Assembly (NCBI GenBank): GCA_026874595.1
Contig: CM049311.1
Span: forward strand, 47,743,676 to 47,807,675
Source: Sipunculus nudus
Lineage: Eukaryota; Annelida; Sipuncula; Golfingiida; Sipunculidae
Direction: 5' to 3'
DNA: 64,000 bases
Shown: positions 13,020-24,965 of the stretch, in pieces
Layout of the letters: the number at the start of each line of letters is the position of its first letter
Numbering within the stretch: the first letter of the stretch is position 1
Position numbers and translations under genes: made by a program
The notes under the pieces: generated by a model
What the model was told of the DNA's origin: nothing
Seen by the model: the letters and a program-made list of their open reading frames with translations, nothing else
Databases searched by the model: none

Positions 13020-13079
13020 ATTATGAAATATTGTGTATTTAAAACCATTAACACCTTTGAAAATGTATTGTATAAGTGC

Positions 13080-13300
13080 TGGAAAGAATAGGATCAAATT
13101 CTAATAAAACACGATGAAATAATGTGATATTTTAACAGTTGGGTGTAATAGGGTTTCCTGTTGTGCATGAGTGGGGTGTTCGATGTAGCTTATTTAACTG
13201 ATTTTTTATTTCTAGTTGGATATTCTTGTATTGAATTACAAGGATGGTGTCCAGGACAATTGAATAAGTAACATTTGCTTTGCCACGGGAATTGGTCTGT
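13080..13300 (+). repeat. Dispersed repeat shared with 22020-22190
   Basis: Shared blocks in the same order are: TAAAACACGA, a GACATTTTAACA-type block, and GTATTGAATTACA/GCATTGAATTACA. They end just before a poly-G associated repeat here and just after one at 21.9 kb. Confidence 0.5.
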
Positions 13301-13349
13301 TCAATGTATACGTTTACAAAATATTTGCTATTCAGAAGTGTCTTCTGTA

Positions 13350-13620
13350 GTCAGGGGCGTCAATACAGGAAGGATGTACACACTTTTCATCAAGTGGGGG
13401 GGGGGGGGGGGGATGATCAATGTAATAAGCCCCCTGCTATTCAGAGATTAATAATCATATATTGGAAATGAAATATATTAAAATTAGAATTACAGACTCT
13501 GGTTCCATTTTTGAGTTTACTGTGAAATATTATATATCTAATCCTGATTTAGAAGTAACCATTACGGGGAACTCGCAATTCTGTCATTTTATACGCTTTT
13601 TTCAACATTTTAGTCAATAT
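13350..13620 (+). repeat. Poly-G-bearing dispersed repeat (family PG), + copy
   Basis: A GGGGCGTCAATAC-type motif precedes a 17-nt G run (13396-13412). GATGATCAATGTAAT follows, then a TTGGAAATGAAATATATTA block and GACTCTGGTTCC. The same order occurs at 57150-57400, and on the minus strand at 21780-21910. The ORFs at 13280-13701 overlap this repeat and are not supported as genes. Confidence 0.65.
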
Positions 13621-14514
13621 TGGTCAGTGATTACTAGACATTTTAATACTTCTAGGCGTGGCGTAATAAATGTTGATAAATCCGTGCTACGTCAGCTTTA
13701 ACAGCTTCATGCAGCTTGCTGAGAATGTAAAGTGACTAGGTTTAACCAACAGTAATTGAGCCAAAACCATTAAAACGGGATCATTGAAGTTAGAAGAAGG
13801 ATTTTTCTGGACATAATTTTTGCTGTAATATTAATTAATATGGACTTATAGCTCTGTGGGGTACAATTCTGCATACAGAAAGCTGTTCAAGTCCAAAACG
13901 GCCAGTACCTTTGCCAAAAATCACCGAAACGGAACTAATAGAACTATTATAGACTATGATAATTTCCGTGAAATTGTAAACAATTTCGCTTGACGGTATC
14001 GGAGATGTTTTTAGCTACTGAGCTGAATGCGTTTTTATGGCACATGACCAAGATAAAGCCTCCAATTAGGTAAAAATATTTGATGCAGGAGAATTTGAAC
14101 AAACCGGAACAAGGACCACTTAATAATCATTTTTTTGTGCGATATAATTGAATCTGGCACAGGATTTTTCCAGAAGAAGACCATTGTTGCCCTAAGTGTT
14201 ATAAAGGGTTACTTGGTCAAATGACTAAGATCAGCTTCCGGTAACTCGACCAAAACAACAGACGAAAAATTGGAAAGAGTACCTCTCTAGGATAATTTTG
14301 TGAAACAAGAAACAATTAGACTCAATGCATTCGGATAAGAAGATTTTTTTAAAGGTTACTGGCTGAAAGAGGCCAAAATTATAATTTATATAAATAAATA
14401 TAATATATTAATCATAATTGTCCATATGCATCTTCTCTCCATTTACTATCTCCTATAACGGCTACCGAACATGTTTATGTCACAACAATATAGTTACATT
14501 ACAGAAGTAACAGC

Positions 14515-14516
14515 TT

Positions 14517-14556
<40 letters not shown>
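14515..14556. repeat. (TG)n / (TATG)n microsatellite
   Basis: TG dinucleotides pass into TATG tetranucleotides. Confidence 0.9.
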
Positions 14557-14829
14557 AAATTAACAATTGTTTGACGCACGATATTTCAAGTGACAGAGAG
14601 TAAGCCATATTAAAAATAATTATAGAACTAATTAAATAAATAGTAACTGCCTGATATAAATAAGTGTTTTGTTTTGTTGCTTGAGCTATTTTACGTTTTT
14701 AGAAGACAAAAAGAAATGTACTGATGCAAATCAATATAATGAAGACAGTTATTTATATAATTAAGCAACTATATTCGTAAAAAAGGTATTTGTTTATTAG
14801 TCAGCATGAGGTTATTTTCACACAATGTT

Positions 14830-15360
14830 TGAAGAGATATCTTGTTCGAAAATCGAGCTGTGGACGAGATATCGTAAATTCCAGAAATAAATCGGGACGC
14901 ACAAAATAAAACCCGCGGGTAGTATTATTATGAAATCGGGTATTGAGCTTCAAAACTGTCTCGTACAAAAGACAGGTCAGTTGAAGTACCTGAAGCAGAA
15001 TTTATCGGCCGATCGACCGAGTCAAGCGATTATGTTCCCACTTGGATACGAATTCGTGTACTTTCAGACCCAAAGAGACGCGATTTGCACAGGTTTTTCG
15101 TGTACTTTCAGACCCAAAGAGACGCGATTTGCACAAAAACCGGCGTCGCTAAAAGTCTTGCATTGTTAAAAAAAACACTGCCGATAATCGCTGAAAATCG
15201 GCGAAAAGTGAAATCGTGTAGTGAGCGCACGGGAACGACAGAATTTAATGTTCACTATGGCGGCATTCATCACTCACGCACGTGCGGTTTTAATATTAGT
15301 AAGACCCGTTACGCTCAAGGTTTTAGAATTGTGGCGTTTTGTCCTACATGACATAGGCTA
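14830..15360 (+). promoter_or_regulatory. CpG-richer patch with a possible first exon
   Basis: This patch has clearly more CpG than the AT-rich surroundings. It contains an ATG in a moderate context (CACTATGGCGGC, 15257) that opens a 34-codon frame beginning MAAFITHARAV. A donor-like TTA|GTAAGA lies at 15298. It could be a promoter with a short first coding exon, but no downstream exon was found in the window. A 44-bp tandem duplication (15053-15140) lies just upstream. Confidence 0.25.
15053..15140. repeat. 44-bp perfect tandem duplication
   Basis: TTCGTGTACTTTCAGACCC at 15053 recurs at 15097 and the match runs on through GACGCGATTTGCACA in both copies. The copies are essentially identical, so the duplication is recent. 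Confidence 0.9.
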
Positions 15361-15631
15361 AACAACATAAGGGTACCAGAACAAGATAGCAAAAACTAAA
15401 AAAGGAGATAGGGGAAGCGGTGCAAGCCCTTCCTGTGTCCTGAGATATTTATTTTCCATTTTTCCCTTAAATCCTTAGAAATTTGACATCATTTTGGAAC
15501 TTTCACCTCAATCTCAGCGCCATCCATCAAAAACCCGGCCAGTGTAACAAGCGGTTGAACTTGGCTCATGGAAAACCGGCTCCTCAGGTTTCCGGCCAAA
15601 GTCGCATGTACCTTTCCCAGAGTAGGAAAGG

Positions 15632-15960
15632 GGGCTTCTCTGGTTCAGGGGTAGAGCACAGGACTCAAAGCAGGGAGATCGTGAGTTAGATTCTCACGGT
15701 CTGTCCCAACCTAGGGTGAGCTCTGCAGGCTTAATTGGAAGGTCATGCCCAAAGGCCGTGTTTCACTCACAAAAGAATGCGCCTTTCAGGGGTTCCTTGG
15801 AGGAATGACCCAGTAATGGGGACGATTACACACCTATGGCCCGCAGGTGCAGTAGTCATCGGCCAAGTTAACATCAGGATATCATAAAAAGAGAGGTAGC
15901 GTGTGATACTGCCCTGTCAAGTAGTCCGAAACCGGAATTAAATTCTGCAGATGTACATAT
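15632..15960 (+). mobile_element. tRNA-derived SINE
   Basis: The head has an A-box-like TTCAGGGGTAGAGCACAGG (15645-15663) and a B-box-like GAGTTAGATTCTC (15683-15695) at tRNA spacing. A roughly 230-bp unrelated body follows. The 3' end is not sharply defined. It differs from the SINE at 12296, so it is a separate family. Confidence 0.65.
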
Positions 15961-16402
15961 ACTAAGTTAGCATAAAAAATGGAGGCGGTTACCTCCAACC
16001 AGAAATAAATAGGGGAAAATGTCAGGCTTAGTACTAGAGATCACACGGGACAAGGGTGTGACAATGAATTTATTTGAATGTTATGAACTGATGTGTTACT
16101 ACCTAAATGTCACTAAATGTCAATAGTGTAATCGCGTGGTTATTACAATATAAAGGGTTATTACAATAAGGGTTGCTCAGTCAAACCTGTACTGTAATAA
16201 CGTTCACTATTTTAAGAAGAGGTCAATAAATTATATCTATATATTCAACGTTTTAAGGGAGATCTCAAGTTTCCATTGCCATTAAATATCTTTCGCAAAA
16301 AAATATAATTTTAACAATTATATCACAGCAGTAATCATCAGTCACGTGATTTCAGTCAACGGTACATTAATAAAAATTGTATCACAGTATTTAACAGTTC
16401 TA

Positions 16403-16695
16403 TCAAGGATGTTTTAGCTGTCACTAATGCCTGTTGACAAAGAGTGCTTAATTTGAGGACAATTAAGTTGAACATTTTCAGAAATACCACTCTGGATTGT
16501 AAAAAGTTATCATCCGCCCCCTTCATCCATCCGATAAAAAAATGAAACCTAGAAACTCGCGAATAACACTATCTATTCTTTAATATTAAAAATTTGGAAA
16601 AGGATAAGTGGTAGTTCTGAAAGTGTTCAAATTAAGTGTGATCAAATTAAGCACTCTTTGTCAACAGGCATTAGTGACAGCTAAAACATCCTTGA
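16403..16695. mobile_element. Tc1/mariner-type MITE, 293 bp, with 52-bp perfect TIRs
   Basis: The first 52 bases (16403-16454, starting TCAAGGATGTTTTAGCTGTC) are the exact reverse complement of the last 52 (16644-16695). The inverted similarity continues inward for about 40 more bases with mismatches. The element is bounded by TA on both sides (16401-16402 and 16696-16697), the target duplication typical of Tc1/mariner elements. There is no ORF. The perfect outer arms point to recent activity or gene conversion. Confidence 0.9.
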
Positions 16696-17149
16696 TATTT
16701 TATATGTATTTTACCGGCCTGTTGAGCCCTTATATTTAGCCATTTTTTTAAATTATACCTAATAGCCGACTTTACCTTTCAGATAAAGAGAGCCAAGGGA
16801 TGGTTTAAATGTTAACAAAATTGCTTTGCTTTTTTGTACAGAATCAAAATGTATAAATTGCACTTTTAGAACACGGTTGCAATGAATGGTATATTAAATT
16901 AATTAAAATATGTGGGAATATTGGGGAGGATCATCTATAGTAAATGAAACCACGCAAACAATTAAATTCGAATTTATGTTCCGATAACTTTATACACCTT
17001 GTAAATAAAAATCATAAATTGTGGGAACCTTGAATCAACGATAAATCTGACAGGAATTAAGTCACTGACAAAAATGACGCCTCTGAAAAAGTATATCGAA
17101 GGATATATAAAATTAAATCTTATTTAAAAAAAAAAGCTTTCTGTCGTTC

Positions 17150-17420
17150 GGATGTGTGTTTGTGTGTGAATGTGTTTCAGCGCGCGTATATGTGTGTTTG
17201 TTCACAACATAACTCACGAAATCATGACCGGAATCTCATGAAATTGTCAGGGCATAACGGGAATTGGAAAAGGAAGAATTGATTAGATGATGATGTGGAA
17301 CCAGCATCGTTTCCGGATTCAGGAGAGTCATCCAAGAATATTCCCAAATGTAGTCACTTATGCACGAATGAACCAGGGATATGGGTAAAAAAATAAGTGA
17401 ATGCAAAAACGGGTCCTGCC
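17150..17420 (+). repeat. Dispersed repeat family R1, + copy
   Basis: GTGTGTTTGTTCACAACATAACTCAC leads into GGAATCTCATGAAA, AGAATTGATTAGAT, TCCGGATTC and AATGTAGTCACTTATGCACG. It is the most complete of the four copies seen (others at 5530, 24765 and 56470). Confidence 0.75.
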
Positions 17421-18055
17421 TCGTGCGCCACGCAGGCCTGCCCACCTGTTCAGGTCATGATCAAGCACCAAGAATTTCGGAGTAAGCAAGTCCAGTGGTT
17501 CTCTTCAATAAGGCTTGTGCACACATGCAGTTTCAAAGTATGAACTTCAGCAAGGGGATTTCAATGTTCGCAGAGCTTTTTTAAACGTGTTTTCAGTTCT
17601 GTGGTGAGTGGTAGTCTATCCAGAGCATCTAACATTTGGCCTCTCCCACGGAACCCCACTTAGAATAAAGCCGACAAATAAAAAAGACATTACAACCCCG
17701 AGGCCGCAAGGAGGGTATATGCGTTCATCCCCGTTGAATGGGAAAGATATCGCATGTTTGTGTATAGTTGGTGTTGTAAGAGCTACCAGTTGCTACGAAT
17801 TACAAGGAACCATGCACCGCGCTTATGCTACGAACACTACAAGAGCGTATGAGGTTCCTGGTGTTGCAGCTTAAACATCTTGTGTCATTGTTTAATAAGC
17901 AGACGACGCGGCAATATTTGGTAGATTTATCAGGGGTGGAAATGAACAACAGGCATGAAATCTTAACCTTAACTAAATGGTATATGGCCATCATAATTTA
18001 ATCTTAAATGTAAAAAAACTTGTTATCACCTGGTGTTGTCCTCCGTAGTTTTTTT

Positions 18056-18985
18056 TATAATAACATGAAAAAGTGTCGTTGTAGTCCATTAATGCCACAA
18101 GTAACATGATGAAAGTGTCGTTGTAGTCCAGTAATGCCACACGTAACATGATAAAGGTGTCGTTGCAGTCCAGTAATGCCACATGTGACATGAAAAAGTG
18201 TCGTTGTAGTCCATTAATGCCAGAGGTAAAATGATGAAAGTGTCGTTGGGGTCAGTAATGCCACACGTAACATGATAAAGGTGTCGTTGCAGTCCAGTAA
18301 TGCCACATGTAACATGATAAAAGTGTCGTTGCAGTCCAGTAATGCCACATGTAACATGATAAAAGTGTCGTTGTAGTCCATTAATGCCACATGTAACATG
18401 ATAAAAGTGCCGTTGTAGTCCAGTAATGCCACATGTAACATAATAAAAATGTCGTTGTAGTCCAGTTATGCCACATGTAACATGATAAAGGTGTCGTTGC
18501 AGTCCATTAATGCCACAAGTAACATGATGAAAGTGTCGTTGTAGTCCAGTAATGCCACACGTAACATGATAAAGGTGTCGTTGTATTCCAGTAATGCCAC
18601 AAGTAACATGATGAAAGTGTCGTTGTAGTCCAGTAATGCCACATGTAACATGATAAAAGTGTCGTTGTAGTCCAGTTATGCCAAATGTAACATGATAAAA
18701 GTGTCGTTGTAGTCCAGTTTTGCCACACGTAACATGATAAAAGTGTCGTTGTAGTCCAGTAATGCCATATGTAACATGATAAAAGTGCCATTTTGTTCCA
18801 GTAATGCCTCACGTAACATGATAAAAGTGTCGTTGTAGTCCAGTAATGCCACATGTAACTTGATAAAAGTGTCGTTTTGTTCCAGTAATGCCTCACGAAA
18901 CATTATAAAAGTGTCGTTGTAGTCCAGTAATGCCACATGTAACTTGATAAAAGTGTCGTTGGGGTCAATAATGCCACATGTTCCT
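18056..18985. repeat. 42-bp minisatellite, ~22 copies
   Basis: The + strand unit is of the form GTGTCGTTGTAGTCCAGTAA plus TGCCACATGTAACATGATAAAA. Copies differ mainly at a few recurrent sites (GTAGTCC/GCAGTCC, ACATGT/ACACGT). Because 42 is a multiple of 3, the minus strand reads as a 14-residue repeat (MLHVALLDYNDTFI) with few stops. The ORFs at 17991-18936 are this array, not proteins with independent support. Confidence 0.95.
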
Positions 18986-19179
18986 TAAATGTAAATAAAA
19001 AAAGAAACATGCAAGAACAGTATAGCTGATAACACAAGACAATTGAAAGTGTTTTTAAAATTCTGCCTATGCATGCAAGGGCCCTTATTACACTTAAGGC
19101 TGAATAATATGTCTCACTTAGGAGTTGAAATGAGTTATCTAGTTTTATTCGAGATAAGATATGCAACTCAGCTAAAAGA

Positions 19180-19365
19180 AACCATTTTGTTTATCCTTTT
19201 ATTTAATAAGTACCGAAGCGTATTGCTGCCACCTGGTAAAAGAAAAATAAATTATTTATCTCGTACGTACGAGATACTATCTCGGACGTACGACATATTT
19301 TCTCGTACGTACGACATATTATCTCGGACGTACGACTTAATTAATCTTACGCATCTGATTCGTAA
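19180..19365 (+). mobile_element. Dispersed element with 21-bp CGTACGTACG minisatellite, copy A
   Basis: A conserved left flank (GAAGCGTATTGCTGCCACC, then TGGTAAAAGAAAAATAAAT) is followed by four 21-bp units containing the self-complementary CGTACGTACG or CGGACGTACG. A right flank with CTTACGCATCTGATTC follows. The same layout occurs at 27145-27432 with nine units and, inverted, at 34377-34485 with two. Confidence 0.85.
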
Positions 19366-19562
19366 ATAAGTAAAAGAAATAGTATAAAAAGTAATTCTGC
19401 TTTACTGAGTTGAAGAAATCTTGAAATCTTTACATCATGTATAGCTTACAATAAATTGATTTAAATTGTGGGTTTTTGTATAATATATACTTTAGTATAT
19501 ATTTATACACAAATGATACATACATAAATACATATACATACATTAATAAATACATATATAAA

Positions 19563-19951
19563 TAAAGATAAAGAGTGACACCTTTTAGACAGACTTACTT
19601 GTTTATTAACACGGCCATACCACTTATTACCATGGAGTGTGTTTATAAACAACATGGAGTGTGTTTATAAACAACATGGAGTGTGTTTATAAACAACATG
19701 GAGTGTGTTAATAAACAACATGGAGTGTGTTAATAAACAACATGGAGTGTGTTAATATTCAACATGGAGTGTGTTAATAAACAACATGGAGTGTGTTAAT
19801 AAACAACATGGAGTATGTTAATAAACAACATGGAGTGTGTTAATAAACAACATGGAGTGTGTTTATAAACAACATGGAATGTGTTAATAAACAACATAGA
19901 GTGTGTTAATAAACAAGTTAGTCTATCTAAAAGGCGTCACTCTTTATCTTA
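19563..19951. mobile_element. TIR-bounded element filled with a 22-bp tandem array
   Basis: The left end (19563-19608, with GATAAAGAGTGACACCTTTT) and the right end (19907-19951) are imperfect inverted repeats of about 45 bp. Between them are about 13 copies of AACATGGAGTGTGTTAATAAAC. An ACACGGCCATACCACTTATTAC block lies inside the left arm, and a close direct copy lies just outside the right arm near 19975. (CATA)n follows at 19993-20045. No clear target duplication and no transposase. Confidence 0.75.
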
Positions 19952-20062
19952 ATCTACGCTCCAACTACAGACTAACACGGCTATACCGCTTATTACATAC
20001 ATACATACATACATACATACGTACATTCATACATACATACATATCTTTTGTTAACACTGTTT

Positions 20063-21330
20063 GGGGGGGGGGGACAAAAAGTAAATTCATGCACATAGCA
20101 TTGATAAAAGATTGACAAACAGTAGCAAATCACCCAGTTACTGACCCATTCAAAAACTGAGAGGTGAGACCTTAAGACTAAAATAGATGTGTGTTTAAGA
20201 GCCCTGGCCTGAGACGAAACACATCCCTAATTAGTGTTGCACACTCCATCATTGGTGTTAAGTATAGTGGTTGGGTTGTTTGGTGGCAGAGAAATTAGAC
20301 TAACATCAAGCAGGGGCGAATCCAGAGAGGGGTTGGGGGGGGGGGAGGGGGTTCCAGGGAGTCCGGACCGCTTATTTCGAGCTGCAACAACCTTTTGAAG
20401 GGGTTAAACCATTTTTCGGTCAGGACCCCTTCCTTTCTGCTTTCGAACACACATAAAAGGATAAAACATGGACTTGGCTTTTCTTATTCAATACCTGAAC
20501 TCAGCACATAATCCCTACCCCTTGCAAACCACTGCAAACCACATAGTTTGTTAAGGCCCAGACCAAATCACGATCGGGATTCAGGCCGGCCGAAATCGAT
20601 CTTTAATTAATACCAAGGACAATGACATCCTGTCTAATCAGTTGAAGGGTATGGCTACTCATACCTCATACCCCACAGCTCATAACTGTATCTGCTTGCT
20701 GACTATATGTCCTAAAGGCTCTTTTTAGTTATCAAATCAATATAAATTGTTTATATTTATAAAATGTTTTTGTTTATTTTAGATACTGGATTTTATTATT
20801 TTTATTCATATATACATTGATGATGTAGGTAATACAAGCCAGAAATAGAATTCATTCATCAGGTTTATCATACTTCGCATTTTTACATAGGTTAAGATGT
20901 ACCACAAAAGTCAGTAGTATTCTTTTTATTCCATTAAAAAATCATTTCAGGCATCAGTCCTACTAATATTCATTTGTTCAACTAACTCCATGTATCTGAA
21001 GTTTTGCATGGCATAAATAAACGTTGTCATGACGAAATTAGATTTACGTTTATGAACTAAGCTAAGTATATGTGCTGAAGGCATGCATTATTTAGTATTA
21101 TGTCAACAGTTTAAATCGGGATTTGGGCTGGACCAGACCCTGATCGGGTATTGGACAGGTCCGGATATATACACCCAGGAATACCAAGAAGATGTATGTA
21201 AATAATATATAACTCCAAATTAACACATAGAAACTTCTAATTAAAATTGGTATAACTGAACTATAAGGGATGCAGCTCTATAGTATAGTGTGTATCCTGA
21301 ACAGTCACATTCAGAGCCATGTAGTCAATC
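20063..21330. other. No gene; poly-G runs and weak direct repeats
   Basis: G runs lie at 20063-20073 and 20335-20345. Two weakly similar segments with GACCAnA and GATCGGG blocks occur near 20548 and 21128. No supported coding region. Confidence 0.5.
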
Positions 21331-21333
21331 ATA

Positions 21334-21336
<3 letters not shown>

Positions 21337-21405
<69 letters not shown>

Positions 21406-21517
21406 GTATGTATAGATATATATAAACCCCAAGGAATACCAAGAAGATGTATTTATACATAACTCTAAATTAACACATAGAAACTTCTAATTAAAACGGG
21501 CATAGCTATATATATAT

Positions 21518-21566
<49 letters not shown>

Positions 21567-21584
21567 CATATATATAGTAGTGTG

Positions 21585-21640
<56 letters not shown>
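21337..21640. repeat. (CT)n, (TA)n and (GA)n microsatellite cluster
   Basis: A CT tract runs at 21337-21408, TA tracts at about 21507-21608 and a GA tract at 21609-21639. The intervening block CCAAGGAATACCAAGAAGATG occurs near 21176 and again near 21427, so part of the flank is duplicated. Confidence 0.9.
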
Positions 21641-21641
<1 letters not shown>

Positions 21642-21779
21642 TGTGTGACTCATTTCACTATTACAATTAAGTATAAGGTTTTAAAAATAAACTATTATGT
21701 TAATTCTAAACCAGCTTTAAATATATAAATTAATACATTGTAAACTCAGATATAGAACCTGAGTATATAATTCTAATTA

Positions 21780-21910
21780 TTAATATATTTTATTTTCAAT
21801 ATATAAGTATTAATTCTCTATCTATATCAGGGGGAATGATTACATTGACCAACCCCCCTTGCTAACTCCCCCCCCCCCCCCCACACACTTAAGCTGACGC
21901 CCCTGATTTA
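21780..21910 (-). repeat. Poly-G-bearing dispersed repeat (family PG), minus copy
   Basis: Read on the minus strand: AGGGGCGTCAGCTTAAG, then a 15-nt G run (21868-21882 as C), then a GTAATCATTCCCC block and the TATTGAAAATAAAATATATT block. This is the same order as at 13350. Confidence 0.6.
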
Positions 21911-22019
21911 AAATCCTGCAGTTTAAAAGATGAAACCGTATATATGTTACAATAGCTGAGCTCCTTTCGATTTAGGCCCATTAAGCAATGTGAAAATGTA
22001 TAGTCTATAAAGTGCTAAA

Positions 22020-22190
22020 TCTTATCATTCAGATCCGGTTCTGATAAAACACGAAAAATATGACATTTTAACAACTAATTCAATTAGCGTGTTCTGTTTC
22101 GTGTCTTATGAAATTATTTTTTCAACAGTGAATTCACGTGCATTGAATTACACAAGTGATTTCCATCACAACTTAATAAAGCTTTTTCAT
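22020..22190 (+). repeat. Dispersed repeat shared with 13080-13300
   Basis: Diverged copy. The best-kept blocks are GATAAAACACGA, ACATTTTAACA and GCATTGAATTACA. Confidence 0.5.
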
Positions 22191-22394
22191 GCCGGCGCGC
22201 ACACACAAACAAAACATTTCTTGGTATATCCAACATTTACAAATTCAATTTGACCCAGGTTTAAGAGATATCTCTCCACTCTTTGGGCATGCAGAATAAT
22301 GATACTGTGTTGAGCAACAAGAATATACAATTTGGACAAGGCATACCTCCTCGTCATATGCTTACTGTCAGACAAGCCACATCATCACGTCCTA

Positions 22395-24045
22395 AGTGCA
22401 GGTCACGCCTCATCATTACGTCCTTACTGCAGGTCACACCTCATCATCATGTCCTAAGTTCAGGTCACGCCTCATCATCACGTCCCAAGTGCAGGTCACG
22501 CCTCATCATAACGTCCTTACTGCAGGTCACACCTCATCATCACGTCCTTACTGCAGGTCACACCTCATCATCACGTCCTTACTGCAGGTAACGCCTCATC
22601 ATTACGTCCTTACTGCAGGTAACACCTCATCATCACGTCCTTACTGCAGGTAACGCCTCATCATTACGTCCTAAGTGCAGGTCACGCCTCATCATTACGT
22701 CCTTACTGCAGGTAACACCTCATCATTACGTCCTTACTGCAGGTCACACCGCATCATCACGTCCTAAGTGCAGGTCACGCCTCATCATTACGTCCTTACT
22801 GCAGGTCACACCTCATCATCACGTCCTAAGTGCAGGTCACGCCTCATCATTACGTCCTTACTGCAGGTCACACCTCATCATTACGTCCTTACTGCAGGTA
22901 ACACCTCATCATCACGTCCTTACTGTAGGTAACGCCTCATCATTACGTCCTAAGTGCAGGTCACGCCTCATCATTACGTCCTTACTGCAGGTAACACCTC
23001 ATCATTACGTCCTTACTGCAGGTCACACCTCATCATCACGTCCTACGTGCAGGTCACGCCTCATCATTCCGTCCTTACTGCAGGTCACACCTCATCATCA
23101 CGTCCTAAGTGCAGGTCACGCCTCATCATTACGTCCTTACTGCAGGTCACGCCTCATCATTACGTCCTTACTGCAGGTAACGCCTCATCATTACGTCCTT
23201 ACTGCAGGTAACACCTCATCATTACGTCCTTACTGCGGGTCACGCCTCATCATCACATTCCTACTGCAGGTCATGCTTTATCATCACATCCTTAGTGCAG
23301 GTCACGCCTCATCATCACGTCTTTAGTGCAGTTCACGCCTCATCATTACGTCCTTACTACAGGTCACGCCTCATCATCACATTCTTACTGCAGGTCATGC
23401 CTCATCATCACGTCCTTACTGCAGTTCACGCCTCATCATTACATCCTTACTACAGGTCACGCCTCATCATTACGTCCTTACTTCAGGTCACGCCTCATCA
23501 TGACGTCCTTACTGCAGATCACGCCTCATCATCACATTCTTACTGGAGGTCACGCCTCATCATCACGTCCTTACTGCGGGTCACGCCTCATCATTACATC
23601 CTTCTTACAGGTCACGCCTCATCATTACGTCCTTACTTCAGTTCACGCCTCATCATTACGTCCTTACTGCAGGTCACGCCTCATCATCACATTCTTACTG
23701 CAGGTCATGCCTCATCATCACGTCCTTACTGCGGGTCACGCCTCATCATTACATCCTTACTACAGGTCACGCCTCATCATTACGTCCTTACTGCAGGTCA
23801 CGCCTCATCATCACATTCTTACTGAAGGTTACGCTTCATCATCACGTCCTTACTGCGGGTCACGCCTCATCTTCGTGACCTTACTGCAGATCAAACCTCA
23901 TCATCATGTCTTTACTCCAGGTCACGCCTTATCATCACGCCCTCACTGAAGGTCAAGCCTCATCATCACGACCTCAGTGCAAGTCACGCCTCATCATCAT
24001 GTCCTTTCTGCAGGTTTCGCCTCATCATTACGTCCTTACCGCAGG
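22395..24045. repeat. 31-bp minisatellite, ~53 copies
   Basis: The unit is of the form TCACGCCTCATCATTACGTCC plus TTACTGCAGG. In the first half, TCCTAAGTGCAGG and TCCTTACTGCAGG versions are interleaved; after about 23250 a third version (ACATTCTTACTGCAGG) appears. Three units make 93 bases, so all three + frames stay open and give His/Ser/Thr-rich ORFs of up to 207 codons that are array translations. Confidence 0.95.
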
Positions 24046-24764
24046 TCAGGGTTTATGGGTAAATTTTGAATCTCGAACCCAACAATTACAAAATACAACA
24101 CCAGTGAAGAGGTAAACGTAACCTGTTCAGATACGTGGCATTGATAAGATTTGTTTAAGGCAAATTACATAAACTTGGATGTTTTGCGGTAAGCATGTGG
24201 AATGTACACAAATCTGGTGTTTCACTGAAATGTAACATGTTGGGATTAAAGTTTGCCTGTTAAGATCTGTATAGTCCCGACTTCAGTGCTTAAATGGAAG
24301 AGGTTCATTTTGAGTAGAAATGACCTCAGGTGGAAGGGTCAGTGCCGGCCAACTTAGTGGGCGTAGGTATCCTCATGTTGCACATGCAAATCCCAGGGAT
24401 CCTGTCTTAACTGACGGTTAACCCGCTGCAACAAAAACAAGCATTGCGCTTTCAGTGTGACTGTGTGGGTGTTGTGGGGTTTTGTTGATATGTGGCGCCT
24501 GTAGAGATCTTTCACAATGCTTCGGGTAATTACGGAAACCCCTCCGGACAATTCTTGTCGCCTTAAGCTGGGGCAACCCCCCCACAACGCTCGTTTAGGT
24601 TTGTCATGTCATTTATCTCCTCATTTGGTTGTTCTCTTGTTTTCCTCTTTCAAAGTGCATCCGATTCACACTGTAAGTTCATTGTCAATACAAGCACTTA
24701 CTGGAACATCACTTTCCGAGTCGGTCCTCTTATTGCCTCTGCTAGGAGGATATGCGCTCATTCC

Positions 24765-24965
24765 CGTTCGCGTGTGTGTTTTGTGTGTATGTGTGTCTAT
24801 TTATAACATAACACACGCAACCACGAACGGAATCCAATGGAAAATTCTGGGCACCATTGGAATGAAAAAATGAAGAATCGATTAGATTTAGGTGTGGGTC
24901 CGGATCCAGCAAGGACTTCCAGGAATATTCACAAATGTTCAGTCACATTCTCCTCACGCGAGATC
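24765..24965 (+). repeat. Dispersed repeat family R1, + copy
   Basis: CATAACACACGCAACCACG leads into GGAATCCAATGGAAA, GAATCGATTAGATT, GGTCCGGATCCAG and GGAATATTCACAAATGT. It ends before the TATGCACGAATGAACC block seen in other copies. A possible detached piece with CCAATGAACCTGGGGATATG lies at 25650. Confidence 0.7.

Noticed and set aside
19608-19630. ACACGGCCATACCACTT resembling the start of 5S rRNA
   Set aside because: Only about a dozen bases match the 5S opening. No internal control regions or 5S length. It recurs near 19975 as part of the TIR element.
22283-23949. Long His/Ser/Thr-rich ORFs
   Set aside because: They are translations of the 31-bp array in three frames. No unique N- or C-terminal coding sequence.
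22395-24045. Possible CRISPR-like array
   Set aside because: Units abut with no variable spacers, there are no cas genes, and the context is eukaryotic. It is a minisatellite.
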